Shown here: positions 54,341-63,056 of the stretch, in pieces | Layout: each line of letters opens with the position of its first letter | Numbering within the stretch: the first letter of the stretch is position 1 | NCBI GenBank assembly: GCA_036625225.1 | Contig: JAZKUF010000001.1 | Location: 1,736,001-1,800,000 of the forward strand | Source: Accumulibacter jenkinsii | GTDB taxonomy: Bacteria; Pseudomonadota; Gammaproteobacteria; Burkholderiales; Rhodocyclaceae | DNA: 64,000 nucleotides | Reading direction: 5' to 3' | Translations under genes and position numbers: made by a program | The notes under the pieces: generated by a model | Databases searched by the model: none | Told to the model about the DNA's origin: nothing | Seen by the model: only the letters and a program-made list of their open reading frames with translations

Positions 54341-54979
54341 ATGACCCCTCATGAATATTCGATCATCGGCCACAGCCGCGCAGCCATCGGGCGCTACCTT
54401 GGGACTATTGCAGGTTTCGTCGCCACCGCCTGCGCTATTGCCATTACGTTTGTGCTTGGGCTTGCCAATAGTTGGGGATTTGCTGACCACATACCAGCGA
54501 TACTCATGCTCCCGCTCAGTGCCGGCATCATCTACCCCCTAGTCCATTGGTTCTTCGACCACCGTGCCTGGCGTCACCCAAAGGTCCTTCAATTCTTGGG
54601 GGTCCCAGACTTAAACGGAGACTGGCTCTGTGAAGGAACCACGATTGACAATGGAGAGATACGATTCCAATGGACAGCCACCGTCACCATCTCTCAGACA
54701 TGGGAGAAAATCAGGGTCTACCTCAATACCGGATTTTCAAGTTCGGCCAGTGTCTCAGCTGCATTGCTCAAAGAGCCAGGACGCGGATTCATCCTCATGT
54801 ACAGCTATCGGAACGCACCGAAGATCGGCGAAAAAGAACTTTGTTCGCACGTCGGTTACTGTGAACTGACATTTAACGCGCCTGCTGATGCAGCCGAAGG
54901 CGAATACTTTAATAACAAGGGACGCATCACATACGGGCGCATGAAGCTCAAACGTAAGGATTTATCGAATGGCTGCTGA
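54341..54979 (+). CDS. cap15: CBASS effector, Cap15-like (two transmembrane helices plus beta-barrel)
   Basis: 212 residues from ATG 54341. Two hydrophobic helices (YLGTIAGFVATACAIAITFVL and IPAILMLPLSAGIIYPLV) precede a beta-rich domain beginning LNGDWLCEG, with many alternating strands. This is the layout of S-2TMbeta/Cap15 effectors, in which the barrel binds a cyclic dinucleotide and the membrane helices assemble to disrupt the inner membrane. It overlaps the CD-NTase gene by 11 bases. Called on layout and context; sequence identity to a characterised Cap15 could not be tested. Confidence 0.83.
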   Translation: MTPHEYSIIGHSRAAIGRYLGTIAGFVATACAIAITFVLGLANSWGFADHIPAILMLPLSAGIIYPLVHWFFDHRAWRHPKVLQFLGVPDLNGDWLCEGTTIDNGEIRFQWTATVTISQTWEKIRVYLNTGFSSSASVSAALLKEPGRGFILMYSYRNAPKIGEKELCSHVGYCELTFNAPADAAEGEYFNNKGRITYGRMKLKRKDLSNGC

Positions 54980-56069
54980 CTTTAAACAACGCCTTCAAAA
55001 TCTCAAACAACGCCGCCTCGGATTGGATATCATTACCAAAAGCGCCGCACTGAGTGGTAGCCAGTTTGCTGAAATGCCTTCCCAGACCGAATCGTACGAG
55101 AAGCGCGCTCAGACTGATGCGCTGAAATATGGCCTCGGAGCGATGCAAGAAGTGGACCAAAGGTACACGGCTATTTGTTACGAAGAAGGTAATCGAGTCA
55201 GCGCCCAATTAACGTCTGGACTTGCCGTTAGTCAGATATCCGTGAAGTTTGACTATCAGGGTTCTGTCCCCCTCAATGTCCATATTCGAGGGACAAGTGA
55301 TGTCGATCTTCTGGTACTCCACGACGAGTTCGCGACTTTTGATCGCTCAGGTCCACAGGCATATACCTACGCCCCTTACGTAAAGTCAGTCATGAGTGAG
55401 ATGCAACGGCTGCGCGCGAACTGTGAAAAAATCCTTCCCGCTCGTTTTCCGGCTGCCACGGTGAAGTGTGACGGAAGCAAATCGATCCGTATTGAGGGTG
55501 GCTCGCTCCAACGAAAGATCGACGTGGTCCCAGCTCATTGGCACAATACCGCCGCCTACCAAGCCTCACTACAGAAGAAAGATCGGGAAATCTGTATCTT
55601 GGATACGTCAATACCAACGACCATCGGCAACCGGCCATTCATGCATATGCACTGTATCAATATAAAAGACACACTGACGAACGGCGGCGCGAAAAAAGTC
55701 ATTCGACTTCTCAAAAATCTCTGCAAAGATTCCGATCGAGATATCACTCTTTCGAGTTACGATATAGCGGGGTTGGCGTGGCACTTCGATAATGCCAGCC
55801 TCAACCGCCCACGATATCTGGAAGTCTCCCTTATTGCAGAGACGCAAGGACATCTACACCGATTAATTCACGACCGACCATATTGCGAAGCATTGATGGT
55901 GCCTGATCGGTCGCGAAAGATTATTGATTCGCCGGAGAAATTCACTTCTCTCATCGGGCTCGCCTTCGAGGTTGATGGCTTAGCCGCCCAGATTATGCGG
56001 GAACTTGATCCATTTGGCTTTCAAACACCGCAGACTATACGGAAGCGTCTGAGCGAGGCGTATATGTAG
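54969..56069 (+). CDS. cdn: CBASS CD-NTase (SMODS nucleotidyltransferase)
   Basis: 366 residues. Catalytic GTSDVDLLVL (G108, S110, D111, D113) with third acid at D185 (RKIDVVPAHW), the full set of the CD-NTase fold; the C-terminal helical domain follows (GAKKVIRLLKNLC; SYDIAGLAWH). When phage infection is sensed it should make a cyclic oligonucleotide that activates the neighbouring effector. Type I (minimal) CBASS: no E1/E2, HORMA or TRIP13 genes are near. Product and sensed signal unknown. Confidence 0.93.
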   Translation: MAADFKQRLQNLKQRRLGLDIITKSAALSGSQFAEMPSQTESYEKRAQTDALKYGLGAMQEVDQRYTAICYEEGNRVSAQLTSGLAVSQISVKFDYQGSVPLNVHIRGTSDVDLLVLHDEFATFDRSGPQAYTYAPYVKSVMSEMQRLRANCEKILPARFPAATVKCDGSKSIRIEGGSLQRKIDVVPAHWHNTAAYQASLQKKDREICILDTSIPTTIGNRPFMHMHCINIKDTLTNGGAKKVIRLLKNLCKDSDRDITLSSYDIAGLAWHFDNASLNRPRYLEVSLIAETQGHLHRLIHDRPYCEALMVPDRSRKIIDSPEKFTSLIGLAFEVDGLAAQIMRELDPFGFQTPQTIRKRLSEAYM

Positions 56070-56135
56070 GGATACTTCGTGTCCATTTGCCCGCCAAGAT
56101 GACCGCCACTTAGCAGGCCACATCTCAGCCTTCTT

Positions 56136-56786
56136 TCACGCCACTCCTTTGGCCTGTGAATGGTTGGTATACGTCGGCCAGTTTGGAGCGTATTCATCGG
56201 CCTGGTGGCCCCAGGTGGACCAGCCGTCGCGCGAGCCACGGGCGAACAGTTCTAGGTAAGGGCCAGGCGAACACGACTCAATCAACCCGTAGGCTTCGTC
56301 GGGTTTGCGCGAATGCTCGCGCTTGCGTGTTCTGAAGATATTGACTTGGCGGCGACCAGGCGCCAGGGTGCGCGCGTTCTTCCCTCTGACGCCAAAGAGG
56401 AGCAGTTCAGTCGTGTTGCGGAAATAGAAACCGACGCCGCGCCCGTCAGGGCCGCCGTCCTTCCGGATCTTGTGCCAGACGATGTTGCTCTTGTACTCGA
56501 ATCCCCAGGCGGTGAGAACGCGCAGGCCCTCAGGCAGGAGGGCGTTCGGAACCCAGAGGTAAAGGTGCGCAGTCTCGGCGACGATCGCGGCCACGGGAAG
56601 AGCGAGGATGTCATCGCGCGTCATCGTCGCGTAGCGGTAGAGGCGCCTATGCTCGGGCGCCATCTTGCCGGAACGGTTCTGAAACTGCCACGGCGGATCG
56701 ACGAGAACGGTGGCGAATTTCTGTTGGCCGATCCGGGCGAGCAGATCAGCGCCCGCTTCTGTACATGGAAGAGATATCTGGGTCAT
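56136..56786 (-). CDS. MT-A70 family adenine methyltransferase
   Basis: 216 residues from ATG 56786. DPPW catalytic motif (30-33), then the family core TAHLYLWVPNALLPEGLRVLTAWGFEYKSNIVWHK and GFYFRNTTELLLFGVRG, and KREHSRKPDEAYGLIE. It methylates adenine in DNA (or RNA). No partner nuclease is near, so it may protect the island from host restriction. It starts downstream of the ArdC terminator. Confidence 0.92.
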   Translation of the reverse strand: MTQISLPCTEAGADLLARIGQQKFATVLVDPPWQFQNRSGKMAPEHRRLYRYATMTRDDILALPVAAIVAETAHLYLWVPNALLPEGLRVLTAWGFEYKSNIVWHKIRKDGGPDGRGVGFYFRNTTELLLFGVRGKNARTLAPGRRQVNIFRTRKREHSRKPDEAYGLIESCSPGPYLELFARGSRDGWSTWGHQADEYAPNWPTYTNHSQAKGVA

Positions 56787-56797
56787 AGGACAGTTGG

Positions 56798-56833
56798 TAA
56801 AAAAAGACCCGGCCAGCATTCCGGTCGGGTCTG
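56798..56833 (-). terminator. Terminator between ArdC and methyltransferase genes
   Basis: Stem AGACCCG / CGGGTCT with a T run on the minus strand. It ends the ArdC transcript; the methyltransferase ATG follows within 12 bases, so read-through or a promoter in the stem would be needed. Confidence 0.8.
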
Positions 56834-56865
56834 GAAAGGGAGCGTGGTCCCTCTCGACTTCGAAA

Positions 56866-57783
56866 CTACGCCACTTGCTCTGCCGGCGTGCTTCGCTCTA
56901 CCAGATAGCGGCAGGCTTTGGTTGCCGCGGAGGCAGCACTCACGAGAGCCAGTTTCTTTTCCTTCAAGACCGGAAGCCAGCTTTTTACGTACAAGGCATG
57001 ATCTTCGCGGGGCTCATTGGCGACTCCGAGTTCTGCGCAGAGGAAGGCAGCTCCCAGTTCGGCGATGAGTTCTTCCATGGCATAGGCGCTTTGGCCGAAG
57101 CGGCCAGAGAGATTACGATCGAGCCGAGACGAATGACCGCTCCAGTGTACGTGCTCGTGGAGGAGCACGGCGTAGAAGGACTCGGTAGCGCTGCTCGTGG
57201 TCGTTCCGATGAAGGAAGCCCGTTCCGGCATCTGGATATGGTCGGTGGAAGGCCGGTAAAACGCCCGTTCGCCGCCATACACTACTTGAGCACCAATTCC
57301 GCTTACAAAGTGCTCAGCGCGGTCGAGACGAACAGTGCGATCTTCAGGTACCAGAACTGTTCCCTGCCAGTCATAGCCATCCACCTGTGCGGCATTGAAG
57401 ACGAAGGAGGATCGGGCGATGACCCGGCGCTTCCCCTGCTCCTCCTCTTGCTCTGCCTCCCGCGTCCGATCATCTTCCTTGTAGAAGAGAATCGCCGTCG
57501 CCTTTTCACCTTTCCTGACTTGCGCATGGAGCGTAGTCCACTGGCGATAGGTGGCCCAGAACGAAGAGTGATAGCCCCTCATCTGGGTAGTTGACCAGAG
57601 GGCCAGAGTATTGAGGCCGTGGTACGGGCGACGGGAAATAACATTTTTCGGGAATCCCTCTGCCGTATGACGGTGCCACGGCATGCGGTATGCTCCTTCC
57701 ACACCGTCTTCAATCGCTTTGATGATTTCCGCCGTGACACGTTGGTACACGTCGGAGCTTTTGGCATGGTTTGCTTGGTCCAT
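56866..57783 (-). CDS. ardC: ArdC-like antirestriction protein (ssDNA-binding plus zincin)
   Basis: 305 residues. N-terminal ArdC domain (VYQRVTAEIIKAIEDGVE, then PYHGLNTLALW, WATYRQW and VRKGEKATAI), then a zinc metalloprotease-type domain with HEHVH (209-213) and EELIAELGAAFLCAE. ArdC proteins bind single-stranded DNA and protect incoming mobile DNA from type I restriction. It fits a mobile island in a genome that also has a type I system. Confidence 0.93.
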   Translation of the reverse strand: MDQANHAKSSDVYQRVTAEIIKAIEDGVEGAYRMPWHRHTAEGFPKNVISRRPYHGLNTLALWSTTQMRGYHSSFWATYRQWTTLHAQVRKGEKATAILFYKEDDRTREAEQEEEQGKRRVIARSSFVFNAAQVDGYDWQGTVLVPEDRTVRLDRAEHFVSGIGAQVVYGGERAFYRPSTDHIQMPERASFIGTTTSSATESFYAVLLHEHVHWSGHSSRLDRNLSGRFGQSAYAMEELIAELGAAFLCAELGVANEPREDHALYVKSWLPVLKEKKLALVSAASAATKACRYLVERSTPAEQVA

Positions 57784-57885
57784 TTCACATCCTCCTTAGC
57801 ACACGAGGAACACCGCACCATGCGGTACTCCTCGGTACCAAGGGGCCTGGTCCCCAGATACCCGGTAGTCTCATGACTGAGATCT

Positions 57886-58386
57886 CTACGTTCTGGCGTA
57901 GTAGGTCAGGCCAAGGGCAGCGGCATCAAAGAGGCTCTGGCGTGGGTCTTCACTCATCCAGAGCTTGCGTACCCGTGGCAGGCGATGAGCAAAGGCAGGA
58001 ATCTGCGTCGCAATAGCCTTCGCAATCTCGTACTTCGTCACCGCTCCGACTGATGCAAAGCAGTCACGAAGTTCAGCGCGCGTGAATTGATACACTTCCA
58101 TATGCAAGGAGAGAGCAAGGTGCCCGAGCATGCAAGAGAGGCGCCGGATGCGGGCAGCCCGGCGAGCCTGGCCCTGATCGGTGTTTTGAAGGACGAGCAC
58201 TTCGGGGTGATAGCGCTCGATGAGAACTTTTACGTCATCAAGGACTTTGGAATTCTTGCTTTTTTGTCGCACTTCCTTGATTCCCCAATCAAAGGGCGCA
58301 TCAGGTCCTTCAAAGAGCACGAAGGCAAAGCCATGCGAAGTAGGATAGAGGGCGAGAACGAACGTGGGTTGGGTATTTTTGATCAT
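57886..58386 (-). CDS. RuvC-like resolvase-fold protein
   Basis: 166 residues from the ATG at 58386, overlapping the preceding stop (ATGA). RNase H-like pattern: first strand FVLALYPTSHGFAFVLFEG, LIERYHPEVLVLQNTD, and the C-terminal DPRQSLFDAAALGLTYY with a conserved aspartate. The first-strand aspartate expected in RuvC is not evident (ALYPTSHG), so it may be an inactive or divergent member. Perhaps it resolves element DNA; uncertain. Confidence 0.65.
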   Translation of the reverse strand: MIKNTQPTFVLALYPTSHGFAFVLFEGPDAPFDWGIKEVRQKSKNSKVLDDVKVLIERYHPEVLVLQNTDQGQARRAARIRRLSCMLGHLALSLHMEVYQFTRAELRDCFASVGAVTKYEIAKAIATQIPAFAHRLPRVRKLWMSEDPRQSLFDAAALGLTYYART

Positions 58387-58745
58387 ACTCCTGGTGGATA
58401 AACGGGTGAGGCAGTAGCACGTTTCAGAGCCAGTTCGAGAAGCTCGCACTTGCGCTTCTCCCTTGGGCTGGTACTGTTAATGAGGCCCCCGTAGAGGACG
58501 GCGGCTCGTTGCATGAGCATGTCCTCGACTTCCGCATAGATGTACGGAAAGAGCGATTTCGGGGGCTCCCCAAAGAGCACTTCCAAGGCAAGCGCGCTTT
58601 CTAAAGTCGGGACGCGCTTGCCTTGCTCTATGCGGGAAATACAGGTGCGACTTTCAAAACCCAAGAGGGCTGCGACCTCATTTTGCGTGAAGGCCCAGCG
58701 TCGCCTCTGGGTCCGCACATAGTTAAGCGGCGTTTTTGTTTTCAT
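58383..58745 (-). CDS. XRE-family HTH regulator
   Basis: 120 residues from ATG 58745 (GTG 58757 also possible). LNYVRTQRRRWAFTQNEVAALLGFESRTCISRIEQGKRVPTLESALALEVLFG is an XRE helix-turn-helix. The C-terminal half is helical. It is coupled to the RuvC-like gene and probably controls this operon, which continues to ArdC. Confidence 0.88.
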   Translation of the reverse strand: MKTKTPLNYVRTQRRRWAFTQNEVAALLGFESRTCISRIEQGKRVPTLESALALEVLFGEPPKSLFPYIYAEVEDMLMQRAAVLYGGLINSTSPREKRKCELLELALKRATASPVYPPGV

Positions 58746-59091
58746 ACTTTCCGCCACATTCCGGGGATTAAAAGAAGCCGGAAGTATTGGTAGTGATATT
58801 GTCTCTTGGAGAAACGATATAGCCTAGTGGAGAAAAGGTGCCAAATTGGTTACGTTTGAGAAAGCGGGGGACATGGGGACTTGGGGGACTTCATACAGGT
58901 ATCGTAGTTCTCAAGAATGCTTCAACAAAAGAGGCGGATTCTCAGCATCACACAGAGAGTCGGCATCTCTCCAATGTCCTCCAAGTCCCCCATGTCACCT
59001 GAGCGGAGAAAATATCTCTCAATACTTCTCTCCGGTAGCCTAAAAAGAAAACGCGATTACACGCGTTCTTTCATAAGCATATATCGTGCGG
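58746..59091. promoter_or_regulatory. Intergenic region with a spaced inverted repeat
   Basis: 346 bases. GACATGGGGACTTGGGGGAC (58869-58888) faces an imperfect inverted copy near 58974-58998, about 85 bases apart. It lies ahead of the minus-strand HTH gene and may be an operator or a structured leader. No gene is supported. Confidence 0.55.
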
Positions 59092-60453
59092 TCAGGCGGC
59101 TGGAGGAGAAGACGCCGCTTCCCTCCCGTCCTCCTCTGGCTCCGAAGGATTAGTGAGTGTCGGATCCATGATTCCAAAACGCTGGCCCATTTCCGCCAGC
59201 TTGGCTCGCTCACTTCCCAACACGACATATATCCCATGCCGCCGAGTGGTGGCGATATGGAGGCGGGTGCGCAAAAGATAGCCCACCTGGCGAGTAGTAA
59301 TCAGTCGATCAGCCTCCTCTCCCCGCTCCAGTAGCTTGGCGGTGATTTCCCCCACCGACACGAACAACACGTTCGGAGTCAGTATTTCGGCCAAGACTAA
59401 AGCGAGTCGCTTTTCAAGGCCAGGAGGAGAAGGGCTCGGGAGCGACGCCTCGCTCCCTCCTACCACTTCGCGGATCACTTGGAAGTGGCCCGAATCCTCG
59501 ACGATAGAGAGGAGAGGAATGAGAATTTGATTGAGCCTTGGCGAAAGCGAAGGATCAACCAGTCTCTCACGAGCTGCCAAGCTCGGGAGCATGGCAAAGC
59601 GATACCCGAGGAGCATATTGCGGAGCACGAGAGCCTCGTCTTTCTGGCAGTCCGGCAGACTGATGGGAATATCCGGGCGTAAAGATTTTCTCCCCATTTC
59701 CTCTGTGAAGAAACGGCTCTCGAGTGCTTGATCCTCAAAGGAGCGACGCATGGCTACTACCTTGGGACCAAAGACATTGAAGGCTCGTGGCTCGAATTCC
59801 TTTTTCTGAGTCAGAGCGCTCCGTAGTACGGGGAATCCTTTTACATTTCCGTTATTGAAAATCTTGACCAGCTCCGCTTTTTCATCGGAGAAACGGAAAT
59901 CGGCTTCATCAAAAATGAGGGTGCCGCGAAAAGTATCGAGAACATGGAAGATGGGCGAAATGGTGGAGGCACCAGAGGCAAAGAACGCCTTGTGGCAAAG
60001 TGAGCCGACCACCAAAAGAGCACGGGTTTTCCCAGAGCCATAGTCTCCGCGAAAGCGGAGATAGGGAAGCTCATTAAATGCGTCATAGACCCAAGTGAGG
60101 AGGATGTAGTAAGCGGCAAGAGTGCGAAAGCCGTTCCCAAGATCGACATAGCGGTGGATATATTCCTCGATCTTGGTGATGAGATCCACCACCGATCCGA
60201 AGGGTTCCGGATGAGCCGCAAACAAGATGACCTCATGCTTGATGAGATTGTTGTTGGCGGAATACGGAGCGAGGAGTGTCCCGCTCGCCAGGGCATACTT
60301 ATGAGAGATATGTATCTCACTCCCCTTCCCCACCGCAAGCTCCGTGTGCTTCTGATGGGGGTCATAGACAAGCTCGACCAAAGTGCCATCGGACAGTCGG
60401 CGTGAGACGGTGGGGATAGAAAGCCCTGCATCATGAAATTCAAGTCGTTTCAT
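59092..60453 (-). CDS. P-loop ATPase, probable replication or helicase function
   Basis: 453 residues. Walker A GDYGSGKT (136-143), Walker B LIFDEAD (179-185); sensor-like AFNVFGPKVVAMRRSFED follows. A C-terminal winged-helix-like part (VSVGEITAKLLERGEEADRLITTRQVGYLLRTRL). It resembles primase-helicase ATPases of mobile elements, but a family name could not be fixed. Its proline-rich C-terminal tail is low complexity. Composition is more AT-rich than the host genes. Confidence 0.75.
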   Translation of the reverse strand: MKRLEFHDAGLSIPTVSRRLSDGTLVELVYDPHQKHTELAVGKGSEIHISHKYALASGTLLAPYSANNNLIKHEVILFAAHPEPFGSVVDLITKIEEYIHRYVDLGNGFRTLAAYYILLTWVYDAFNELPYLRFRGDYGSGKTRALLVVGSLCHKAFFASGASTISPIFHVLDTFRGTLIFDEADFRFSDEKAELVKIFNNGNVKGFPVLRSALTQKKEFEPRAFNVFGPKVVAMRRSFEDQALESRFFTEEMGRKSLRPDIPISLPDCQKDEALVLRNMLLGYRFAMLPSLAARERLVDPSLSPRLNQILIPLLSIVEDSGHFQVIREVVGGSEASLPSPSPPGLEKRLALVLAEILTPNVLFVSVGEITAKLLERGEEADRLITTRQVGYLLRTRLHIATTRRHGIYVVLGSERAKLAEMGQRFGIMDPTLTNPSEPEEDGREAASSPPAA

Positions 60454-60560
60454 GCCTAGAGAATACCGGATGCCTGAAACCTTTCCGAGACGTGGTTAGG
60501 TGCCAAGGAGGATACTTATCTTGCCTACCCGACCATCATCTTTTCACCCATGCTGGAAAA

Positions 60561-60776
60561 ATGAACCAGCCAAACGATGATATTTCTCCACTCGCAAAAC
60601 GTCTCCTCCCGAACGCCAGTCAAGCGGAAAAAATTCATGCAACCGAAAATATACGGGCCTACGTTGCTGTCCTCTATCGGATTTTTCACCGACTTGAGTC
60701 TGAGAAAAAGCTTTCAGGTGGACGTGACAAAAAAGCAGAAACTGCTATGGTGTACACCGAAGACAAAGAATTATGA
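60561..60776 (+). CDS. Small helical protein coupled to a serine recombinase
   Basis: 71 residues: LAKRLLPNASQAEKIHATENIRAYVAVLYRIFHRLESEKKL. It overlaps the recombinase start (ATGA). A related protein (LLLPDASHEALLEAAENLEQYVSCLYHMFQR) is coded at 62486-62716 on the other strand, so the recombinase is flanked by two paralogues. Function unknown; a partner or control factor of the recombinase is likely. Confidence 0.75.
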   Translation: MNQPNDDISPLAKRLLPNASQAEKIHATENIRAYVAVLYRIFHRLESEKKLSGGRDKKAETAMVYTEDKEL

Positions 60777-62497
60777 GACAGGTGTTTGCATACATTCGAG
60801 TATCGACGGTCAAACAGGGAGAACGCGGCTCCTCCCTCCAGGAGCAGCGGGGCGCCATTGAAGCCTATTCGAAGCGACACGAACTCGAAATAGCGGAATG
60901 GTTTGAGGAAAAGGAAACAGCGGCCAAACAGGGGCGGCGTGTCTTTAATCATATGCTTCGATTGCTTGATCGCAAGAAAGCGGCTGGGGTTATCATTCAC
61001 AAGATTGACCGAAGCGCTCGGAACCTGCGGGACTGGGCAGATCTTGGCGAACTCATTGATCGAGGCGTCGAAGTGCATTTCGCGCATGAGAGCGTTGATC
61101 TCACTTCCAGAGGCGGACGACTCTCCGCTGATATCCAGGCTGTTGTCGCGGCCGACTACATTCGCAATCTCCGTGACGAGGTGAGGAAGGGCTTTTATGG
61201 CCGTCTCAAGCAGGGCTACTATCCCTTACCAGCCCCCCTTGGTTATCGCGACAATGGTGGCGGACAAGTAAAAACACCCGATCCAATTACCGCTCCACTC
61301 GTACGCAAGGCATTCCAGTCCTATGCCACTGGCCGCTATAATCTTCCCTTACTCAATGAGAATCTGTACTCTTGGGGGCTCCGGAATCGCAAAGGCGGTC
61401 GCGTGAGCCTAAATGGCCTCTCGACCATGCTAAATAGCAAGTTTTACATCGGAATTATCCATATTGACCGCACCGGCGAACATTTTATTGGCAAACATGA
61501 GCCACTCATTTCGCAACGTCTCTTTGGCGAGGTGCAAGAGGTTCTGCGGGGTAGAAAGAAGATCACTGGGGTCAAGCATGACTTGGTGTATCGCAAGACA
61601 CTCCGCTGTGCCAATTGTGGCTATTACTTGATAGGCGAAACCCAGAAGGGATTTGCGTATTATCGTTGCCATACCCTTGCATGCCGAGGCACCAGCCTCC
61701 GAGAAGATGGCCTTGTTGCTCAAGTACGGTCAGCACTCTTGAGAATCAAGATGAGCCAGGAAGAACTTGACGATCTTCTTATCGAATTTGAGCGCTGTGA
61801 TCGTCAGAATATCGTGCATCAGAAAGAAATAGCTCAATCACTCAAACTTCGAATTTCACAACTCGATGAACGTGTGGGCCGCCTTACCGATGCCTACGTG
61901 GATCAGGTCATCGATCGTGAAATCTATGAAGAGCGAAAGAAACTCCATTTCCAAGAGAGGGCGAAACTGCGCGATAACCTCGATCAAGTGCAAAGCGGTA
62001 ACGATTCCGGACTAGAGAGGGCCAAAGAATTCCTCGAACTCGTTAAAAGGCTTTGTGAAAGCAATATTTCCGTCGAAGACACAGAACTTCGAGATTTGAT
62101 GAAAACAGCAACCTCGAACTTGCGAATAGACCGGAAAAACCTCTTAGTTGACTGGAAATCTCCCTTTCATTTGCTCGAAAGAAGAGATGTTATCACTGTT
62201 GGTAGGCCGAAACGGAGCACATCTCGAAATATTTCAACACAAAACATCGAAAAGTTGAAGGGTCGAGAGGGTGCCTCCGAAGCACAAAATGGTAGGCCGA
62301 AACGGAGCACACCTCGAACCATTTTAGAACAAAACTCTGAAAAATTACAGGGTCGAAAAGTTACCTATGAGACACAGCGATTAGGAGGCAAACAAGTAGA
62401 GCAGTCACTGGGTTGCCTCATTTACCAGTTACTCATGCAAGATGAACCCCAAAAAAAAGCAGACAGTCCATCTCTGGCGCCCCGGTCATCGAAATAA
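60773..62497 (+). CDS. Large serine recombinase with AT-hook-like C-terminal repeats
   Basis: 574 residues. Resolvase domain with serine 11 (YIRVSTVKQGERGSSL) and RSARNLRDWADL, SADIQAVVAADYIRNLRDEVRKG; Recombinase domain (PAPLGYRDNGGG); zinc ribbon CANCGYYL...YRCHTLACRG; long coiled coil (QSLKLRISQLDERVGRLTDAYVDQ). The tail (about 475-540) holds two 30-residue repeats each starting GRPKRST, an AT-hook-like core, coded by 90-bp units sharing 20 identical bases (62201-62220, 62291-62310). Intact, so it could move the right part of the island. Confidence 0.94.
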   Translation: MRQVFAYIRVSTVKQGERGSSLQEQRGAIEAYSKRHELEIAEWFEEKETAAKQGRRVFNHMLRLLDRKKAAGVIIHKIDRSARNLRDWADLGELIDRGVEVHFAHESVDLTSRGGRLSADIQAVVAADYIRNLRDEVRKGFYGRLKQGYYPLPAPLGYRDNGGGQVKTPDPITAPLVRKAFQSYATGRYNLPLLNENLYSWGLRNRKGGRVSLNGLSTMLNSKFYIGIIHIDRTGEHFIGKHEPLISQRLFGEVQEVLRGRKKITGVKHDLVYRKTLRCANCGYYLIGETQKGFAYYRCHTLACRGTSLREDGLVAQVRSALLRIKMSQEELDDLLIEFERCDRQNIVHQKEIAQSLKLRISQLDERVGRLTDAYVDQVIDREIYEERKKLHFQERAKLRDNLDQVQSGNDSGLERAKEFLELVKRLCESNISVEDTELRDLMKTATSNLRIDRKNLLVDWKSPFHLLERRDVITVGRPKRSTSRNISTQNIEKLKGREGASEAQNGRPKRSTPRTILEQNSEKLQGRKVTYETQRLGGKQVEQSLGCLIYQLLMQDEPQKKADSPSLAPRSSK

Positions 62498-62716
62498 AGA
62501 TCCTTCTTTGTTGCTCCGTGATTTTTCGGATGCTCGACGCTGAAACATATGATACAAACAAGACACATACTGTTCGAGATTCTCAGCAGCTTCAAGAAGT
62601 GCTTCGTGCGAGGCATCAGGAAGAAGAAGTTTTTGAGCCCATACATAGCATGGACGCGTTTGAAGTTCTTCCGAATGACATGCTGCAAGCGGTTTCTGGG
62701 ATATTTTTGGTTCCAT
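62486..62716 (-). CDS. Small helical protein, paralogue of the 71-residue protein
   Basis: 76 residues. The core WAQKLLLPDASHEALLEAAENLEQYVSCLYHMFQRRASEK aligns with the small protein at 60561-60776. No good ribosome site is visible. It converges on the recombinase and overlaps its end by 12 bases. It suggests that a duplicated module, or a neighbouring element in reverse, once ended here. Confidence 0.65.
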   Translation of the reverse strand: MEPKISQKPLAACHSEELQTRPCYVWAQKLLLPDASHEALLEAAENLEQYVSCLYHMFQRRASEKSRSNKEGSLFR

Positions 62717-63056
62717 AGAGATTGTGTGGTCTTTTTATGATGATACACGATCGGTGATACCGTATACCCAAAGGCAAGATCTGACAAGCGAAGCACCCTT
62801 TTACCCCTAGAGGCTAAAGGAGCGGTGTTAAGCCCTGCTGAAAACCTGAAAAACAGGAAACATTCCGGAATATCACCAGAATATTGCTTAGAAATCACGA
62901 AACGTATGAGCTACCGTGAGAATGTGCTAATCTGGCAACTTTGGCATAAATTATGGCAGTCCTGTACTTAGGGTTTGGGCAATTGACTTTTAAAAACAGG
63001 ATGAGATAGTTTACTGTGCCATGTTTCGAAAACCAGAGAGACTAGAAAGATTTACT
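62717..63056. other. AT-rich intergenic stretch
   Basis: 340 bases without a supported gene. Composition is clearly more AT-rich than the host part of the window. Promoter for the downstream gene is expected here, but no clear boxes could be paired. Confidence 0.4.

Noticed and set aside
54095..54490. Minus-strand frame before the CBASS genes
   Set aside because: It overlaps the effector gene, has no family and no supportive ribosome site.
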